From assembly GCA_963970005.1 (NCBI GenBank), contig CAXAMN010021551.1, positions 995,782-1,059,781 on the forward strand: a stretch of 64,000 nt of DNA, in the 5' to 3' direction. A model generated the notes under the pieces. That model had not been told where the DNA came from and ran no database searches. It saw nothing but the letters and a program-made list of their open reading frames with translations. The translations under genes were made by a program, and so were the position numbers. Below, piece after piece: positions 47,848 to 60,048 of the stretch. The DNA comes from Durusdinium trenchii (taxonomy: Eukaryota; Sar; Dinophyceae; Suessiales; Symbiodiniaceae). How positions within the stretch are numbered: the first letter of the stretch is position 1; the number at the start of each line of letters is the position of its first letter.

Positions 47848-48549
47848 CTGGAGCGGGCGACCACGTGTGCGCGGCGGCCGCGGCCAGGGATCCGGGGAGT
47901 TTCCTGTGTGTAATCACAGAGTTCAAATGTGTGGCGGATGTGTAGTTCCGAACCAAAGACTGCTCCCACATCACTTGAGCTGGATCATTCAGCCAACTCA
48001 TAAGCATCTGTTTTCAAGACAAAAGACTGCACCAACGGTCCTTTTCGGTGGAGATCAGGGAGGCAAAGCTGAGATTGGCTTCCCGAAATGAGCTAAATTC
48101 CCTCAAGTATCTCAAGTCCTAAGCGGCTAAGCGGAACATTGCTGACTAATCGCAAGTGATTCTAGACCCACTTGCCCATCATCTGGCCGCACACTGCCCC
48201 CAACCAATGGCACCCATGCAAACCGCTTTTCACCTATCCTCTCGACATGCCATTGCGGCCCCCCCAGCTTTGTGGGGCCGCGCTGAACTCGTCTCAGGAA
48301 TCAAAGCAAAGGTTGAAAGCTACAAGTTGGAACACATGAGGGCAACAACCAAAAAACGTTCGACCCAAAAAATGCTGCTGGTTGCGGAAGGAGAGTGTTC
48401 TCTTCCCTCCAAGCCAGAGACCATCTTCATCTCTCTTTCCAAGGTGTCTTGATTTGAACTCCTTTGGTCTGCTTCAAACCTCTGCAGGTCACTGCAGTCG
48501 CAGCTGGGGAAAAAACACAGCTGAGCTGTTCGGGCAGCGAAGCTCAGTC

Positions 48550-49500
48550 TCACCAGCGGGAAGCCACGGGGTCACAGTTCTTTGGATTCAATGAGTGGTT
48601 GGACAACAAAGCAGCAGGTGTCCACGGTTTGGTTGGAAGCTTCTGGTTTTTTCTGGCAGTCAACAGCCCAATAAACGTACATATACACATGTCACATGTC
48701 TTTGTCCTTCTCGGTTGATGTTTGATATTAAATATGTCATGCCTCTTTGACCTCAGGAATGATTGTGGGACGCCAGCAGTGGGAGACTGGGAGCAGAATG
48801 TACAACTGCTGTTGGTGGGCAAGTTGCTTTCCTCATTGGATGGTTATCCCAAGCCACGGCAATTCAACACCAAAAGCAGAAGTTCTCTACTTATGTCATC
48901 CTATCTCCACCTTGTCCGCCAACAGCTTCCTTTTTACCACAGGTCGCAGTTGTCAAAACAGTCCTATGGCATCTTCCATCAGCTTTGCTGCCGGGCTCTG
49001 CCGGCGGATTCTGGGGTCGCCATCCATAAGCATTTACACCGGATTCCTCAATTTGTGATAGAAACAGAATCCAATGCATTTCCCCATTGAGATGAGTCAC
49101 ACAAATTCCTAAACCTTCTCGCATCTGGACGGCCTCCCAGTGATCCAATGGTCACGTGAGTTGGTCCTGAAGCCTTCAAACAGGTTGGGTCGATACGGGA
49201 AAGACCTATAAGAGGAATGAGTCCAAACCAGGCACTGCTCACTTCCTCACGCCCTGAAAATTCACTGGCAGCACTCGCAAACTCCCACCCAAAACGTACT
49301 TACCCCCTTCCTTTCTCCCCCCCCAAAAAAAAGGAAACGACGAAACTCACGCCATTCACGTGAACTCCCGGATCTTCTGAAGCACCGCCTCAGGCAGTTC
49401 GGGTCTCTGCCGTCGCAACGCCTCCAAGACGCGCTGGACCCAGAGCGCCATGCCGTCCTCTTCCAGGCCTCGCGAGCGGGGCCCTCGACCGGATCGGATC
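48550..49500 (-). CDS. Candidate upstream exons of the CIA30/MsrB gene
   Basis: Three minus-strand segments read as protein: about 49500-49372 (MALWVQRVLEALRRQRPELP, then EAVLQKIREF before GTG); about 49080-48940 (IEESGVNAYGWRPQNPPAEP); and about 48640-48560 (WTPAALLSNHSLNPKNCDPV, then ASRW and a GT donor). The expected CIA30 N-terminal motif with the Asp-Pro-Val-Met-Gly-Gly core was not found, so I cannot confirm that any of them belongs to this gene. Confidence 0.3.
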
Positions 49501-49596
49501 GGTTGAATGTTTGGACTCTTTCGTCTTACGGATTCTTCCAGAGACCAAAAACTACAGTAATTGACCTCAGAGGATCTCAGAGGGGGGTCCTTCACA

Positions 49597-49618
49597 GAGA
49601 GAGAGAGAGAGAGAGAAA
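49597..49618. repeat. (AG)n microsatellite
   Basis: An AG dinucleotide run. Confidence 0.95.
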
Positions 49619-50233
49619 AATAAAATAAAATATAATGCTGGGGCACCCTTCAAAAGAAGATCCCCATAGAATCCCTAGATTTGGTGACGGTCATTTCGTT
49701 GCATGACTTTGAGTAAATTGCAGTCTTCCACAGGGGGAAAGGATTGGTGGTCTTTTCTGGCCCGGCCGGCGGCCCTTGCACCCTTCAGTCCTTCAGTCGG
49801 TGAGATTTCCCGAGCTGAGGTGCGATGAAAAATACGCCTGCAAACCTAAATTGAACTCCCAAGTTCACCATACCATTGTGGCGCTTGGTCTTATACCAAG
49901 TCATATCAGTCATAGCGTATATACCTGAACCCCCGACAACACGACCAAAGCACAGCTTCTGGGTTCTTTCAGCCCTTCCTTCAACCCCAGACACGTTTGA
50001 GCAGCCGCGATTGAAGGGAATGGCTCCCCAGCACTGCCCCACGGGCCAATAGGGCTTTCAGCGCAGGCTTGCATCGTTGGACCCAACCGCCTCGTCCGAA
50101 ACGTAACGGCGGATGCCAAGAAAGGTAACGGCAGGTTTCTAAGCTGAACTTTGTTAATGTAAGCTGCGCCCTGTGAGGCAAAACAATGAAAACCTACTTC
50201 CATTGACTTTAAATTGTCATCATGACATCGATA

Positions 50234-50277
50234 TACATATATATATATATACTGTATCTATATATATATATATATTG
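50234..50277. repeat. AT-rich palindrome
   Basis: Two (TA)n arms around a short CTGTATC centre form a near-perfect AT hairpin. Confidence 0.85.
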
Positions 50278-51002
50278 ACACCTTTATGTAAAATTTATAG
50301 TGCTATGTCCTTTGCTTTTTTGCAATTGTTTGTTGGCTGAGATTGTAATTATACTGTAAGACATACACTTCGAACATATTGTAGAAAACCGTGTTTCTTC
50401 TTCTTTCCACAGGTGGGAAAATCTAAGTGTATAGGTCGCGATGTCATAGAGACCGGGGTGCTACTCGGAATCCCCGTGCGTTGGAAACCTTGCTTTCCTA
50501 GTTTGCCGTGATGTCAGCAGGGCAGTGTACTGGTGTCCCACCGTCCCGGCTCTACCTGTCTAATACGAATCCCTAGCCAGCTACCATGAAGCCGCTGATG
50601 TCTGTAAATGCCGGTTGTACCTGGCTATTTTTGACCAAATCTTCAAAAACCCAAGGGTACTTTTAACTTTTCAAGAACGCCTCAAAATTTTGCGTGTCCC
50701 AAAATCCCAAAACCTTCATCAAATGCCGTTATTTACGACGTTCTTTGCATTCGATGTTCAACAACCTTTAAAAAACCCGGGTTTCTTGCCCGAAAAATGG
50801 CCTGCGATTAACTATGCCATCCGGGTACACACGCCCCAGCACCTTCGGTGCGGGCGGATTTTGATGATTATGCACATTGGGATGATTTTGGAAAGCATGT
50901 TCGCATCTAAGCTATTAAAAACTTGTATTATATAGGTGGTGCTTCCAGAAGAGATGAACTTAGGTAGCAATTGCTACTGGCCTCATAGGAAGCAGCACAA
51001 TG

Positions 51003-51040
51003 TGCATTAGCGTGCATTAGTGCCTATTAGCGTGCTCATG
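51003..51040. repeat. CATTAGCGTG words downstream of the 712-residue gene
   Basis: TGCATTAG, CGTGCATTAG, TGCCTATTAG and CGTGCTCATG follow each other in 10-base steps. The same words and the same step build the 60-bp satellite at 55.0-55.3 kb, on the other side of the gene at 51120-54860. Confidence 0.75.
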
Positions 51041-51119
51041 GACCCCTTCCTGACGCGACCACTCTTTTGGCTGGAAAAGCTGGTTGTACCTGTCTGTGGG
51101 CCGGTGGGGAAAATGGCCA

Positions 51120-54100
51120 CTAGATGTCATCTGCATCTCCCAACAGATCGAGAGCTTTTTGACGCTTTGCGTCAAGCTCACTGCCTTCAGGCTGCTCAGC
51201 AGCTGGCTCCGGATCAACTTTGGTGAGAAAGCGGCCTTCATACTTTCGCTTTTCACCTTTCTTCTCGCCCTCTTCCAAGAGCACTTTGAAGTTGTCATTG
51301 GCGAGCACATTGACAACCGTGGCCAACTTGTCATTGTAGAAATCCTTTTGCTTCGTGGCCTTTGTGCGGACCTCTCCAGGAGATTGGGAAAATCTTTCGA
51401 AAGAGAACGTGATCTTTTTAGGCAATAACTGGACTCAACAAGTTTGGAAACGAAACCTCTGCGTGTTTCGGTTGTTCCCAGAAAGGGCCTTATCCCCAAT
51501 CACTATGGCCACCGTCGGAGAAGGAGAGTGAACTCCTGTCGGCAGCTTGGTCGGAGCTGCAGGGGCTGTCTCCTTATCCTCTTTCTTTGCCAAGGCGTCT
51601 TTTGCACTGGGCGGCGTGGAGTTGTCAGACGCCGGCTTGTACTTCGACAAGAACTGCAAGGAAGGGATCTCTCGGTCCAAGTCCTGCGCCCAACCGATTC
51701 AACGTGGCCCTATATCACCCGTGATTAGGACAGTGTGACTGATGCCAAAAGAGAACCTTTAAACTTGTCCAGCTATTTCGAAACAAAAACTTCCCTAGAG
51801 CCACCTTCGGTGGGATAGAGGCGGCCAACTTCTGCAGGGAATCCGAATGCTCTTCTTTGAAATCATCATAAGAGATCTCGGTGTAACCTGTGATGTCCAC
51901 GCCTAGTTTCAATGAACTCAAATCGACAAAGATACGCTTGGCAAGGGCCGAAAGAAGGGGCTCACTGGCGCCGATCACCATCAGCTTCTCATACTGATGC
52001 AACAACGACTTGGCAACGCTGTTCGAGACATGCTTCAAGGCTTCTGGGTCACGGCGTACCAAGGCAGCACCATGCAAAAGCTGGTTCACTGGAATTTCTT
52101 TCCAGACCGTGTTCTTGTCCATAAACATCCGGAGGGCCAGGAGCACCCATGCGCCGAGCTGCTTCGGCGGAGAAGCCAGCACCTTGGCCGAGCTTGGGCA
52201 CTTGTTTGGTGGGAGATAAACCACTAAATTATACAAGCATAGACCCCATCCCAAGAGCAAACTGCTTCATCAATGATTCTTGTCGACATTGACATCGTTA
52301 TTTCGGCGACACTCCGGATGAGAAAACCGGGCCACAGAGACCAGCCACAGAGTTCAGGGGTGCGGCCAAGACAAGGACAAGACCCAGACACAGAGCCGGG
52401 CCACAGAGCCCATCCATAGAGTTCAGGGGCGCGGCCAGTGAGTGTGGCCAGCTCTTTGTTTTCTAAGATAGAACCCGAACAGTAAACAGTTTGGGGAAAA
52501 AAGAACAATAGAAAGAAATAGTACGCAGTGATTGCTAGCAGGCACGTTCTCCGGGAACCATCTCTGCAAAGATTCTAGGCGGTTGGAATCTTGCAGCATG
52601 TAAAGAACTTTCTGTGACATGGGCACGCTGCCAAAAGCAGCTTGGGCGATCTGCAGCTCATCTTTCTCGCCCTTCTCCAAATGCTCATTGTCAAGCAAGG
52701 CCTTGACAGCGAGCAAACGCTTCTCATCAGGACTGGAAAAATCTCCGCGAGCAACTGTCAACTCTTCTTTGGCCAAAGAAGTCTGGAAACTCAAGAAGAA
52801 ATTGCTCTTCCGAAGCCGGGCCCACGAGGCCAGATCTAAGAAGCGCAGTCTCTGCTCCAACTCACCCTTGTCCGGCAAGGAAAGATGACTCAGAACTGCA
52901 ATTGCCTGAGGGAACTGGCCACGACATGGGCCATTTGTGGGGCTGTAAACGTATTTATGCAACCTTGAGTTTGGTCCTTATGCTGGAACCCCCATGTGCC
53001 TTGGCCAAGCCTGGCAGAAACCCGTGAACAGCCTCTAGGTCTTGGAACAAATCTGCAAACTGCCTCTTATGCTCATACGCGGCTCCATCGTCGAGCAAAG
53101 ATTTGGCGACACTCTTGACCACTTTCACGTTAACCGCGTCTATGTTCTGAACGAACCTAGGGGGATGAACACAAGTTTTTAACGAATCTGCTGCGCGGTT
53201 GCATTCTTCGGTCACTATGGACACTCGACAAAAAATTCGTTTCACAAAGGCCACAGACTTAGAAAAAAACTAGTCTAGGCACAACTCCGGCTCTCCCTTG
53301 TAGGCTCGGTGCTTCTCCAAAACGTGCTCTTTGAAACGTCCAAACCAAACAGCCGCTTCGCTGTATCCTGGGATAAGTAAATGTGATACGGAAGCAAACG
53401 AGTGCTCATATGTAAAAACCGTGTATGATATACAAATATACTCTCTATATATATATATATATAGTATATATTGTATATGTAGTATATAACATATGTAGAC
53501 ACACACACACACACACACGCGCGCGCATCTCAGCGCCCTCTCTCGACTGAGTTTCCGCCACGAGTGCCCTTCCGGCCTCAGAGGCATGCGAGCAAAAGCT
53601 TTTATACATACATTGTACATCTACCCATATATACACACTATATACAACACTGATGTACACTTTAAAACTATACATATATATATACATATATACAACACCA
53701 ATCTACACTAAAACGCTACACAGGAGGAAGCGGCCGCATCGGGTCCCCACACCATTGCTTCCAGCCTCAGAGCCGAAGCGGTGTGAGGCAAAATCCATCG
53801 TTATATGTGTATATTTATATATCTATTGGCCAAAAAAAATATATGTGTGAGGCAAAAAAATTATATATATTTATATATATATTGGAGCCATCCCTGAAGG
53901 TTCGGCGCTCAGCCCTCTGGGAACCGGGCCGCCGCCACGTGCAGCCTTAGCCGCATGGGGCGGATGGTCTCAGTTTAGGATCAGAAAGACAAATATATAT
54001 AGAGAGAGAGGGACACACACACTATAATATACAAAAAGTATATATATATAAATATATATTTATATATGTTATGTATTGTATATATACATATAGATACGGT

Positions 54101-54860
54101 GAGACAGCTACTTTGCATTAGAGAAAAAATTCCTTCCATCTTTGAGCGAGACATGCTTGTCCTGCAAGCATTGGCCAATCTCAATGGCCATCTGCCAAGC
54201 CACTTTGGTTTCATCCGTTTCGTCACTGGAATGTCGCTGCAGCTGCCTTTCCGAAGCTCCTGCGCTCTGGGCAGAAGCAGTCACAGCCTGCGGGACAGGT
54301 GCAGCGCTCGCTTCTACAGGGGTGGATTCGGGCAGATCCAGTTCCAACATGGCCTGTTCCAAGGCCGAATGCTCCAAGCCTTTTCCATCAATGGACCTCT
54401 CACTGCTGAGCGCACACTCGAGCACAAGTGTTCCAACTGGCAGGTCGGAACGAGACACGGCTTGGTCAAAAAAGTGGAAGTCATCAACCTTTGTTCCGGG
54501 TGGAACATCCTGCAAGCTTCCGGGCGCAATGAGCTTTCCACTGAACTTCTCGTGGATTCGCTTCATCATGTGCTTTGGAACAGCCCAAAGGAGCTGCTTG
54601 AGGGCAGACGATGTCTTCACCGTTGTTCCACAGGATTGGAACAACTTCATGGACACCCTGGCTTTCTCATTCTTTCCGCTCAGCAAATGGTTCAAAGCTA
54701 TCCATAGTTGGACCGACTGCTCGTTCAGCTGAATGGTTGGGTCTTTCTTGCTCCACTCGAGCAAACTTCTCTCAGCCTTCTTCCGAAGGTCCCTGTTGTC
54801 CTGCCCCGAGACCTCCGCCAAGGCCTGCACCACTTCCGCTGGAGCAGGTGCAGCTGTCAT
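51120..54860 (-). CDS. Seven-exon gene, 712-residue protein of unknown family
   Basis: Exons 54860-54137, 53367-53286, 53156-52964, 52905-52546, 52182-51805, 51683-51534 and 51371-51120 join in phase from ATG to TAG. Donors are GA for the first intron and GT for the other five; the acceptors are AG|G. The N-terminal half has two helical segments (VQALAEVSGQDNRDLRKKAE, SVQLWIALNHLLSGKNEKAR), then an acidic Pro/Ala-rich linker around residues 180-220. The middle is helical (LDLASWARLRKSNFFLSFQT) with a short recurring motif: VVKSVAKSLLDDG near residue 286 and HVSNSVAKSLLHQ near residue 490. The C-terminus is charged and ends DAKRQKALDLLGDADDI. I see no catalytic motif or membrane segment. Similar 10-base CATTAGCGT words occur on both sides (51003-51040 and 55011-55280), so it may sit inside a repeat-bounded unit. 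A multi-helical scaffold protein is the safest description. Confidence 0.78.
53440..53525. repeat. (TA)n and (AC)n compound microsatellite
   Basis: TA runs followed by ACACACAC and GCGCGC inside the first intron of the 712-residue gene. More TA runs lie at 53640-53700, 53800-53885 and 53990-54100. Confidence 0.9.
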
Positions 54861-55010
54861 GGTTGGTCAGCCGCTTTGCTACAAGGAGCCGAGAGAAAAA
54901 CTGCACGTTCCACAATCATGCACGCTGATGTGCGCTAATGAACCGTCTTTTTCACTAAACAACACTAATTCCCCCTACTGAGAGCACTAGCTAATTATTC
55001 ATATTCATTA

Positions 55011-55280
55011 GCGTCCAATAGTGTACATGAACGTCCGTTAGTGCGCATTAGCGTTAGTTAGTGTTCATTAGCGTCCAATAGTGTACATTAACGTCCGTTA
55101 GTGCGCATTAGCGTTAGTTAGTGTTCATTAGCGTCAAATAGTGTACATTAACGTCCGTCAGTGCGCATTAGCGTTAGTTAGTGTTCATTAGCGTCCAATA
55201 GTCGCTCATTAGCGTCAGTTAGCGTTCATTAGCGTCCATTAGTGTGCATTAACGTTGGTTAGTGTTCACTAGTAACGTCA
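55011..55280. repeat. 60-bp tandem satellite built of CATTAGCGT-type decamers
   Basis: Units at 55011-55070, 55071-55130 and 55131-55190 differ by at most three bases. The sequence then continues as decayed 10-base subunits to about 55280. Each unit is six decamers such as GCGTTAGTTA, GTGTTCATTA and GTGCGCATTA. It lies between the 3' end of the 1,176-residue gene and the 5' end of the 712-residue gene. Confidence 0.92.
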
Positions 55281-55380
55281 AGTAGTCTTCATGTCCCCTA
55301 CCGTCAGCTTGACATCCCTATGAGCTTGCGCAGCTTCTCAGCGCAGGCGCATTCATTTTCCCAATCTCACAAAGTGTCGA

Positions 55381-58300
55381 TCATCCTTCCAGAACTTGTG
55401 GCGACCATGCTCGAATGAGTTCATCTGCTGAAAGGCAGCCCGTCGTTCCAGGTGGTTGCCTTAAACGGGCCACAGCTTGTTTCAAACTATCAACCTCAGA
55501 GTGGTACCACTGTCGTCGTTCGCGACACTGGTTCAGCCATTCCCCTTTGGACACGCGGTGAAGAGACCAACTTCTCAGACATAAGTAGGTCAAGGTCGGT
55601 TCAGCAGGGTTGCTGTCAAATTTCAATATGGACAGTGTCTTCGACAAATCGGTCCGGCCCAAAGAGTCCGCACCGTCTCCATGCCAGCGAGGCCGCAGAC
55701 GCATTTTGCAATCATGGCCACGTCCTCGTTTGAAATAATCTTCCAGGGTGAAATATCCAGAGCAGTATTCTTGCACAACATTCGAACCCAAAATAGGTTC
55801 TCCTTCTGGCGCATTCAAGACATCTTCGACAGGCACCTCCGCGCCTATCTCCTGCAGTTCTTCTACCTCTTGTTCCGCAAGCTCTTCGGCGTCAGATTGT
55901 ACATCTAAATCCTCCTTGTCGCACCATTGGGTAAAATCGCAGTTGTCCGGGTCATACAAGTCTGCATCTGCATCTGCCTCGGTGTCAGCGCGCCGCTTTC
56001 TTGGGCGCAACACAATCAAGGAGGTGGCAGACACGTGGAAACGCAGCAAATGTCCAGACTTGATGAGGCTTCCTTGCTCCACACTCAGCTGGTAGACTTC
56101 CACATCAACATCGTCGTGAGGCGGCCACTCACTCGTCAGGCTCAAGTAAGGAACCATTTTTGCACGGAGAGGAGGACTGAGGTCCAATTCGTATTGCAAA
56201 GGAGCCAAGCACTGAAGATCCATCGCGTAGCCTTTTCCCAAAAGACCACAAAAGAAGAAGACTCTCTTGTTACGTCCACACTTCAAACAAAAATAGCCAT
56301 GCTTCTGTTGCGTCAATTTCTTGGCCCAAGATGTGACCAGGTCTCTTTGACTCAGGGGCAGTAATCTGGCGCATCCGCGAGAACTTTGGAGAAAGTCTTC
56401 AGCAGGCTTGAGGCGATGTGAAATCTGTCTGCGCTGTTGGTAGCTCTCCTTCAGTTGCTTTTTCCATTCAACATTGTTCTCAGAAAGCCAAGACAGCCAT
56501 TCAACATTGGTCAAAGGAAGTGTCCCTTGGGCCGTGAGGGAGGCCAACATATCCTTGGCCGCCCGACGATGGCGAGCAGCTTCAGAGGCCAAGCGTTCCC
56601 TATGTATGTCATGGTAGGCGAGGAACTCATCCATATTTCCAGTGTTGGCAGCACCACCAAAACCGTCATGGCGCGGAAAAAGCTCAGGCTTTTCTTTCAT
56701 TGCCAGAGACGTTCCAGACAAAGAGCGTTTTCGCTTTGCTTCCTTTTTCACTTTTCCATGTCTTGCCAGCTCGGTTTCTCTTCGAGATCGGTACCTAGTC
56801 CAGGGGAAGGGATCAAAAACACAAGGCGGCTAAAAGGTTGTTTCTCCCTACCAACAAAACATGTGCCCATTACCAGCCAAAGGAAAAAACCTTCCTTCTT
56901 CTAGAACAAGAAATCGTAAATAGATGCCCTTTAGCAACCTCAGTAACTATCTGGCCTTGCCAAAATCCTATTTCTAGAAGCGACAGCAACGGAGAGGACC
57001 TTGTTCTGCTCATTCCGTTTCACTTGAACATGGGATCTCTCAACATCTAATGAAGATGCTGAAGCATGTTCCAAGGCATTCACCATCTCTTGCTGTATGT
57101 CGTCTCGAAGGAGAAAAGCTATAGCGCTGGATAGTTCGCGTGAACCAGCAGAACCTTGTTTCCAAGCCTCTTGCTGCAATGGAAAACTATATCCAAGGTC
57201 AAGGCTTGCCTGCTCCATGTCCAGAAAAGATTCAATAGCAGCAAGATGTCCGGTGGGGTTGAATTTCCGAGTCAGTTCGAAAATCCTGTAGGGAAATTGA
57301 TAATAATCGTCATACCGAACCAGCAAGTGGATTTCAGTCACCAGCAAGGCAGTTGTGGTTTCAAGAAGGTCCAGCGACTCGTCCAGTCTCAAGAGCCCAA
57401 GAAGGTCATTCAACTGCAGCAGCGTCTTGTCCTGTACTTCCCCCTGTGCAAGGCGCACCAGTGTTGGCGCAGACGTGCGGTCAGTTGTCTTGGAAGAGGA
57501 TATACTCAAGGCATGTTCAGTCAAGGACAAGCACAGTACAGCTGTACGAAGTTTCAAATCTGCAGCAGGTGTGTCGTAGAAAGCCCAAAACTTAGTCAGG
57601 CGATCCGCGTTCTCAGCGGAAGGTCTGGTTGTTGTAACTTGCAGCACCTCTTTAGTAATCCCAATCATCCGCATGCGGAGAAGTGCTCGAGCACATGCCG
57701 CAAAGTGCCAGAACCGCGTCGGTTGCGGTCTCTCCTGCAAGAAAAGCACCAAATGCGAAAGTAGCCGAAATGCTTCTTGTAAACAGGAATGCTCCTCCCC
57801 CACATTCCTCGAAACATGCGCCCACACACCAAGACCTCGATTGAAAAGCTGCAGCAACTCATCCGGAAGTGTGTCCCGTCCATACAGTCGTTGTAGATCC
57901 AAAGATTTCTGCCGTAGATTCGGCTCATGCAAGTTGCAATCGTTTGGGTCGCCCACCTGTACACGAAAGTTGCTCAACAAGAAAGAGCGCAAAGACGAGT
58001 TCAGTTCTTCCACATATTGTGGGACTATATACTTGTACCACCGGACAAGTGCAGCACATAGATCGGAATTGTCCACTGGAGCAGAAATTATCTCGCCAAC
58101 TAATGCAACTAAGACCACCAGGTTAGCCACGTGCGATGCACACCGGACACACCACAGTCGCAAATCAACTCGTGTGCCGTGGTAGGATGCATTTTGCGCA
58201 AAGAAGGAGAACATCTTCTTGGCTGAGGCCAAATTTGTATTTATCCCGTCCCCAGTCAAAATGTAAATCAATCTCAGAGGTTGCGGAGGCCTTGTCGCAG

Positions 58301-59072
58301 GCTGGTCAAGCAGTGACACTATCACGTTCTTGGCAGTGTTTACTATAGCCTGCCCTATAGTATCAGAGTCTTTTTTCAGCAAAGGTTGTAATTCTGTGAA
58401 ATATTCTATGGTCTTTCCACTGGGAAACTTCACACGCACAACCTCGTTCTGGACCTTGGAGTACCTCGCTCTCAGAGTCCGACCCACCAGCTCCGAGTCA
58501 AAAGAGCGAAGCTTCAGGGAGGCTTCATCATGCAGATGAGAAACAATGATGGCCGGCGCTTTTCCTGATTGACTCTGCCAAATTGTTGAAGCCTCAAAGG
58601 TCAACTCTGCAACATTACCTCTCTTGATCATCTCTGTGAAGGCATCCCTCACTTGGGTGATGTACGTTCTGGACAGAACCTTAGCTTCCTCAACCCCAAA
58701 GTCTTTGCACAACTCACTGAGGGACTGTGGGGGGATATTGGGTGGAGCCAGTCCAGCCCTAATACACCATACATGCTGCACTCGCCCAGCTAGTTTTTCA
58801 CCTTTGATCAAATCTACTTCAGCTTGCAGCTTCTTGCACTTGTGCCGCAGCTTTGCGCAACGAGACTGAAATTGTCGCACAGTCAGCGAACTTCTCAACT
58901 TACGACGCTTGAAGGCATCCAAGTTCAAATCATGCCGCAAAACTTCAATCAGCTCCCGTGATTTCTGTATGGATCGCTCAATGTGTGCCAAAGGATGCGA
59001 TGTAGCATTCTGAACAAAAGCTTGCAGCAAGTTCTGAAGCTGCCACGCTTGTAAACGCACATTGTCCGACAT
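55381..59072 (-). CDS. Two-exon gene, 1,176-residue protein, possible hAT-like transposase
   Basis: Exon 1 is 59072-56956 and exon 2 is 56794-55381, joined in phase across a 161-base GC-AG intron; the junction reads NRILA|RYRSRRETELARHGK. The start is ATG and the stop TGA. Residues 30-110 form charged helices. Around residues 275-330 it reads LIYILTGDGINTNLASAKKM, then LWCVRCASHVANLVVLVALV; a GD(G/N)xxN motif followed by C..C.AH..NL is loosely like the core of hAT transposases. After the junction come a basic stretch (KKEAKRKRS), a possible metal site (GYFCLKCGRNKR), an acidic run (residues about 950-1010) and a helical end. The acidic catalytic triad could not be assigned. No terminal inverted repeats were found at the gene borders. 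An alternative is a lineage-specific protein of unknown role. Confidence 0.72.
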
Positions 59073-59270
59073 GGGCGGTCATAAAAGGAAATCTGAAGAT
59101 ACAAAAATGAAAGGCTTCTCAAACATTGAACAGACAACATTCAAAGGCTACATTGTTTTGTCATGTGCCGAAGGGCCAGCAGTTAGCTAGTCCAGTGATA
59201 ACTTGAGTCACTCTATTTAGGTCAACCTCTCCTTCTGGACGCCAACTAAAACTCATACACAGCATTGAAC

Positions 59271-59325
59271 CTTAAAAGGCTGCCTATCACATTTGAGCCT
59301 GAAAAGGCTGCCATCACATTTGAGA
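59271..59325. repeat. Short direct repeat upstream of the 1,176-residue gene
   Basis: AAAAGGCTGCC(T)ATCACATTTGAG occurs twice in tandem, with one base inserted in the first copy. Confidence 0.85.
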
Positions 59326-59879
59326 CTACACTAACCGGGTTGTACCCAGGCGCAAGACACAATCTTTGATTCCTTGAAGGCCTGTGTGATTTGCAACCTA
59401 AATGAACAGTGTCTCCACAACTGCAAAGGATATTCATCACTGCAAGAAAAGAAACAATTATATGTAGAACAAGAACTTTTTGCAAATGCAGGTTGCTTTT
59501 GCAAAGAATAATTGTGGAGCCTTACATGCCAATAAAAGACGTTGCTCAGGTGTTCTTCATGTTTGGGAAATGCAAATGTTTGTGTTCATTATTGAAGGAG
59601 AGGAAACAAATCCAAGAGCTGTGAAAACGAGGAGGAAACCCACATATATATATATACATATATTATATTGTTATATACATATAATGTTCTAAGTGTGCTG
59701 CTTTCTCTTGTTCTAAGAATGCTTGCTGTCCATGTTCTAAGTGTGCTTGCACTGGATGTTCTAAGCTCGATGTTTTAAGTAAAACGGTGTTCATGTTGGG
59801 GACAAAAACGATGTTCTATTTCTATGTATTTGTCTGCAGTTATAGAAAGGAAGAGCACAAATACCTGACAAAAAAAATA

Positions 59880-60048
59880 TGCTTAGGAATTTATATAGTA
59901 CCCAGCATTCACCATCATATGGCACCTGGACCTTACTTGGATCATCTTCAAAATCACGTGCGTCCGCAGGGGTGGTTGGCCACAAAATCCCGAAAGTGTT
60001 CTCGAGAAAACCCGAAAGCTTGACTTTGGCTGGGCCCAGCCCCAGCAT
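59880..60048 (-). CDS. Probable exon, unrecognised protein
   Basis: The minus frame reads GLGPAKVKLSGFLENTFGIL, then WPTTPADARDFEDDPSKVQV and PYDGECWVLYKFLS. It is one of the clearest exon candidates at this end, with varied residues and no repeats. The boundaries are approximate and the family is not recognised. Confidence 0.6.

Larger units (their letters stand above)
49650..51119. other. Region with no supported gene
   Basis: An AT palindrome lies at 50238-50276. A plus-strand open stretch (50615-50935) lacks an ATG at its start and has no recognisable pattern. From 51003 to 51040 there are CATTAGCGTG words like those at 55.0-55.3 kb. Confidence 0.5.

Noticed and set aside
50615-50935. 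Plus-strand open frame of about 106 codons
   Set aside because: It has no ATG at its start, no recognisable motif and the wrong strand for this block. A chance frame is more likely.
54142-54732. Long plus-strand open frame
   Set aside because: It lies antisense to exon 1 of the 712-residue gene, whose frame joins in phase through seven exons. It is a shadow.
55011-55280. CRISPR-like array
   Set aside because: The repeats are head-to-tail without unique spacers, in a eukaryotic genome. It is a satellite.
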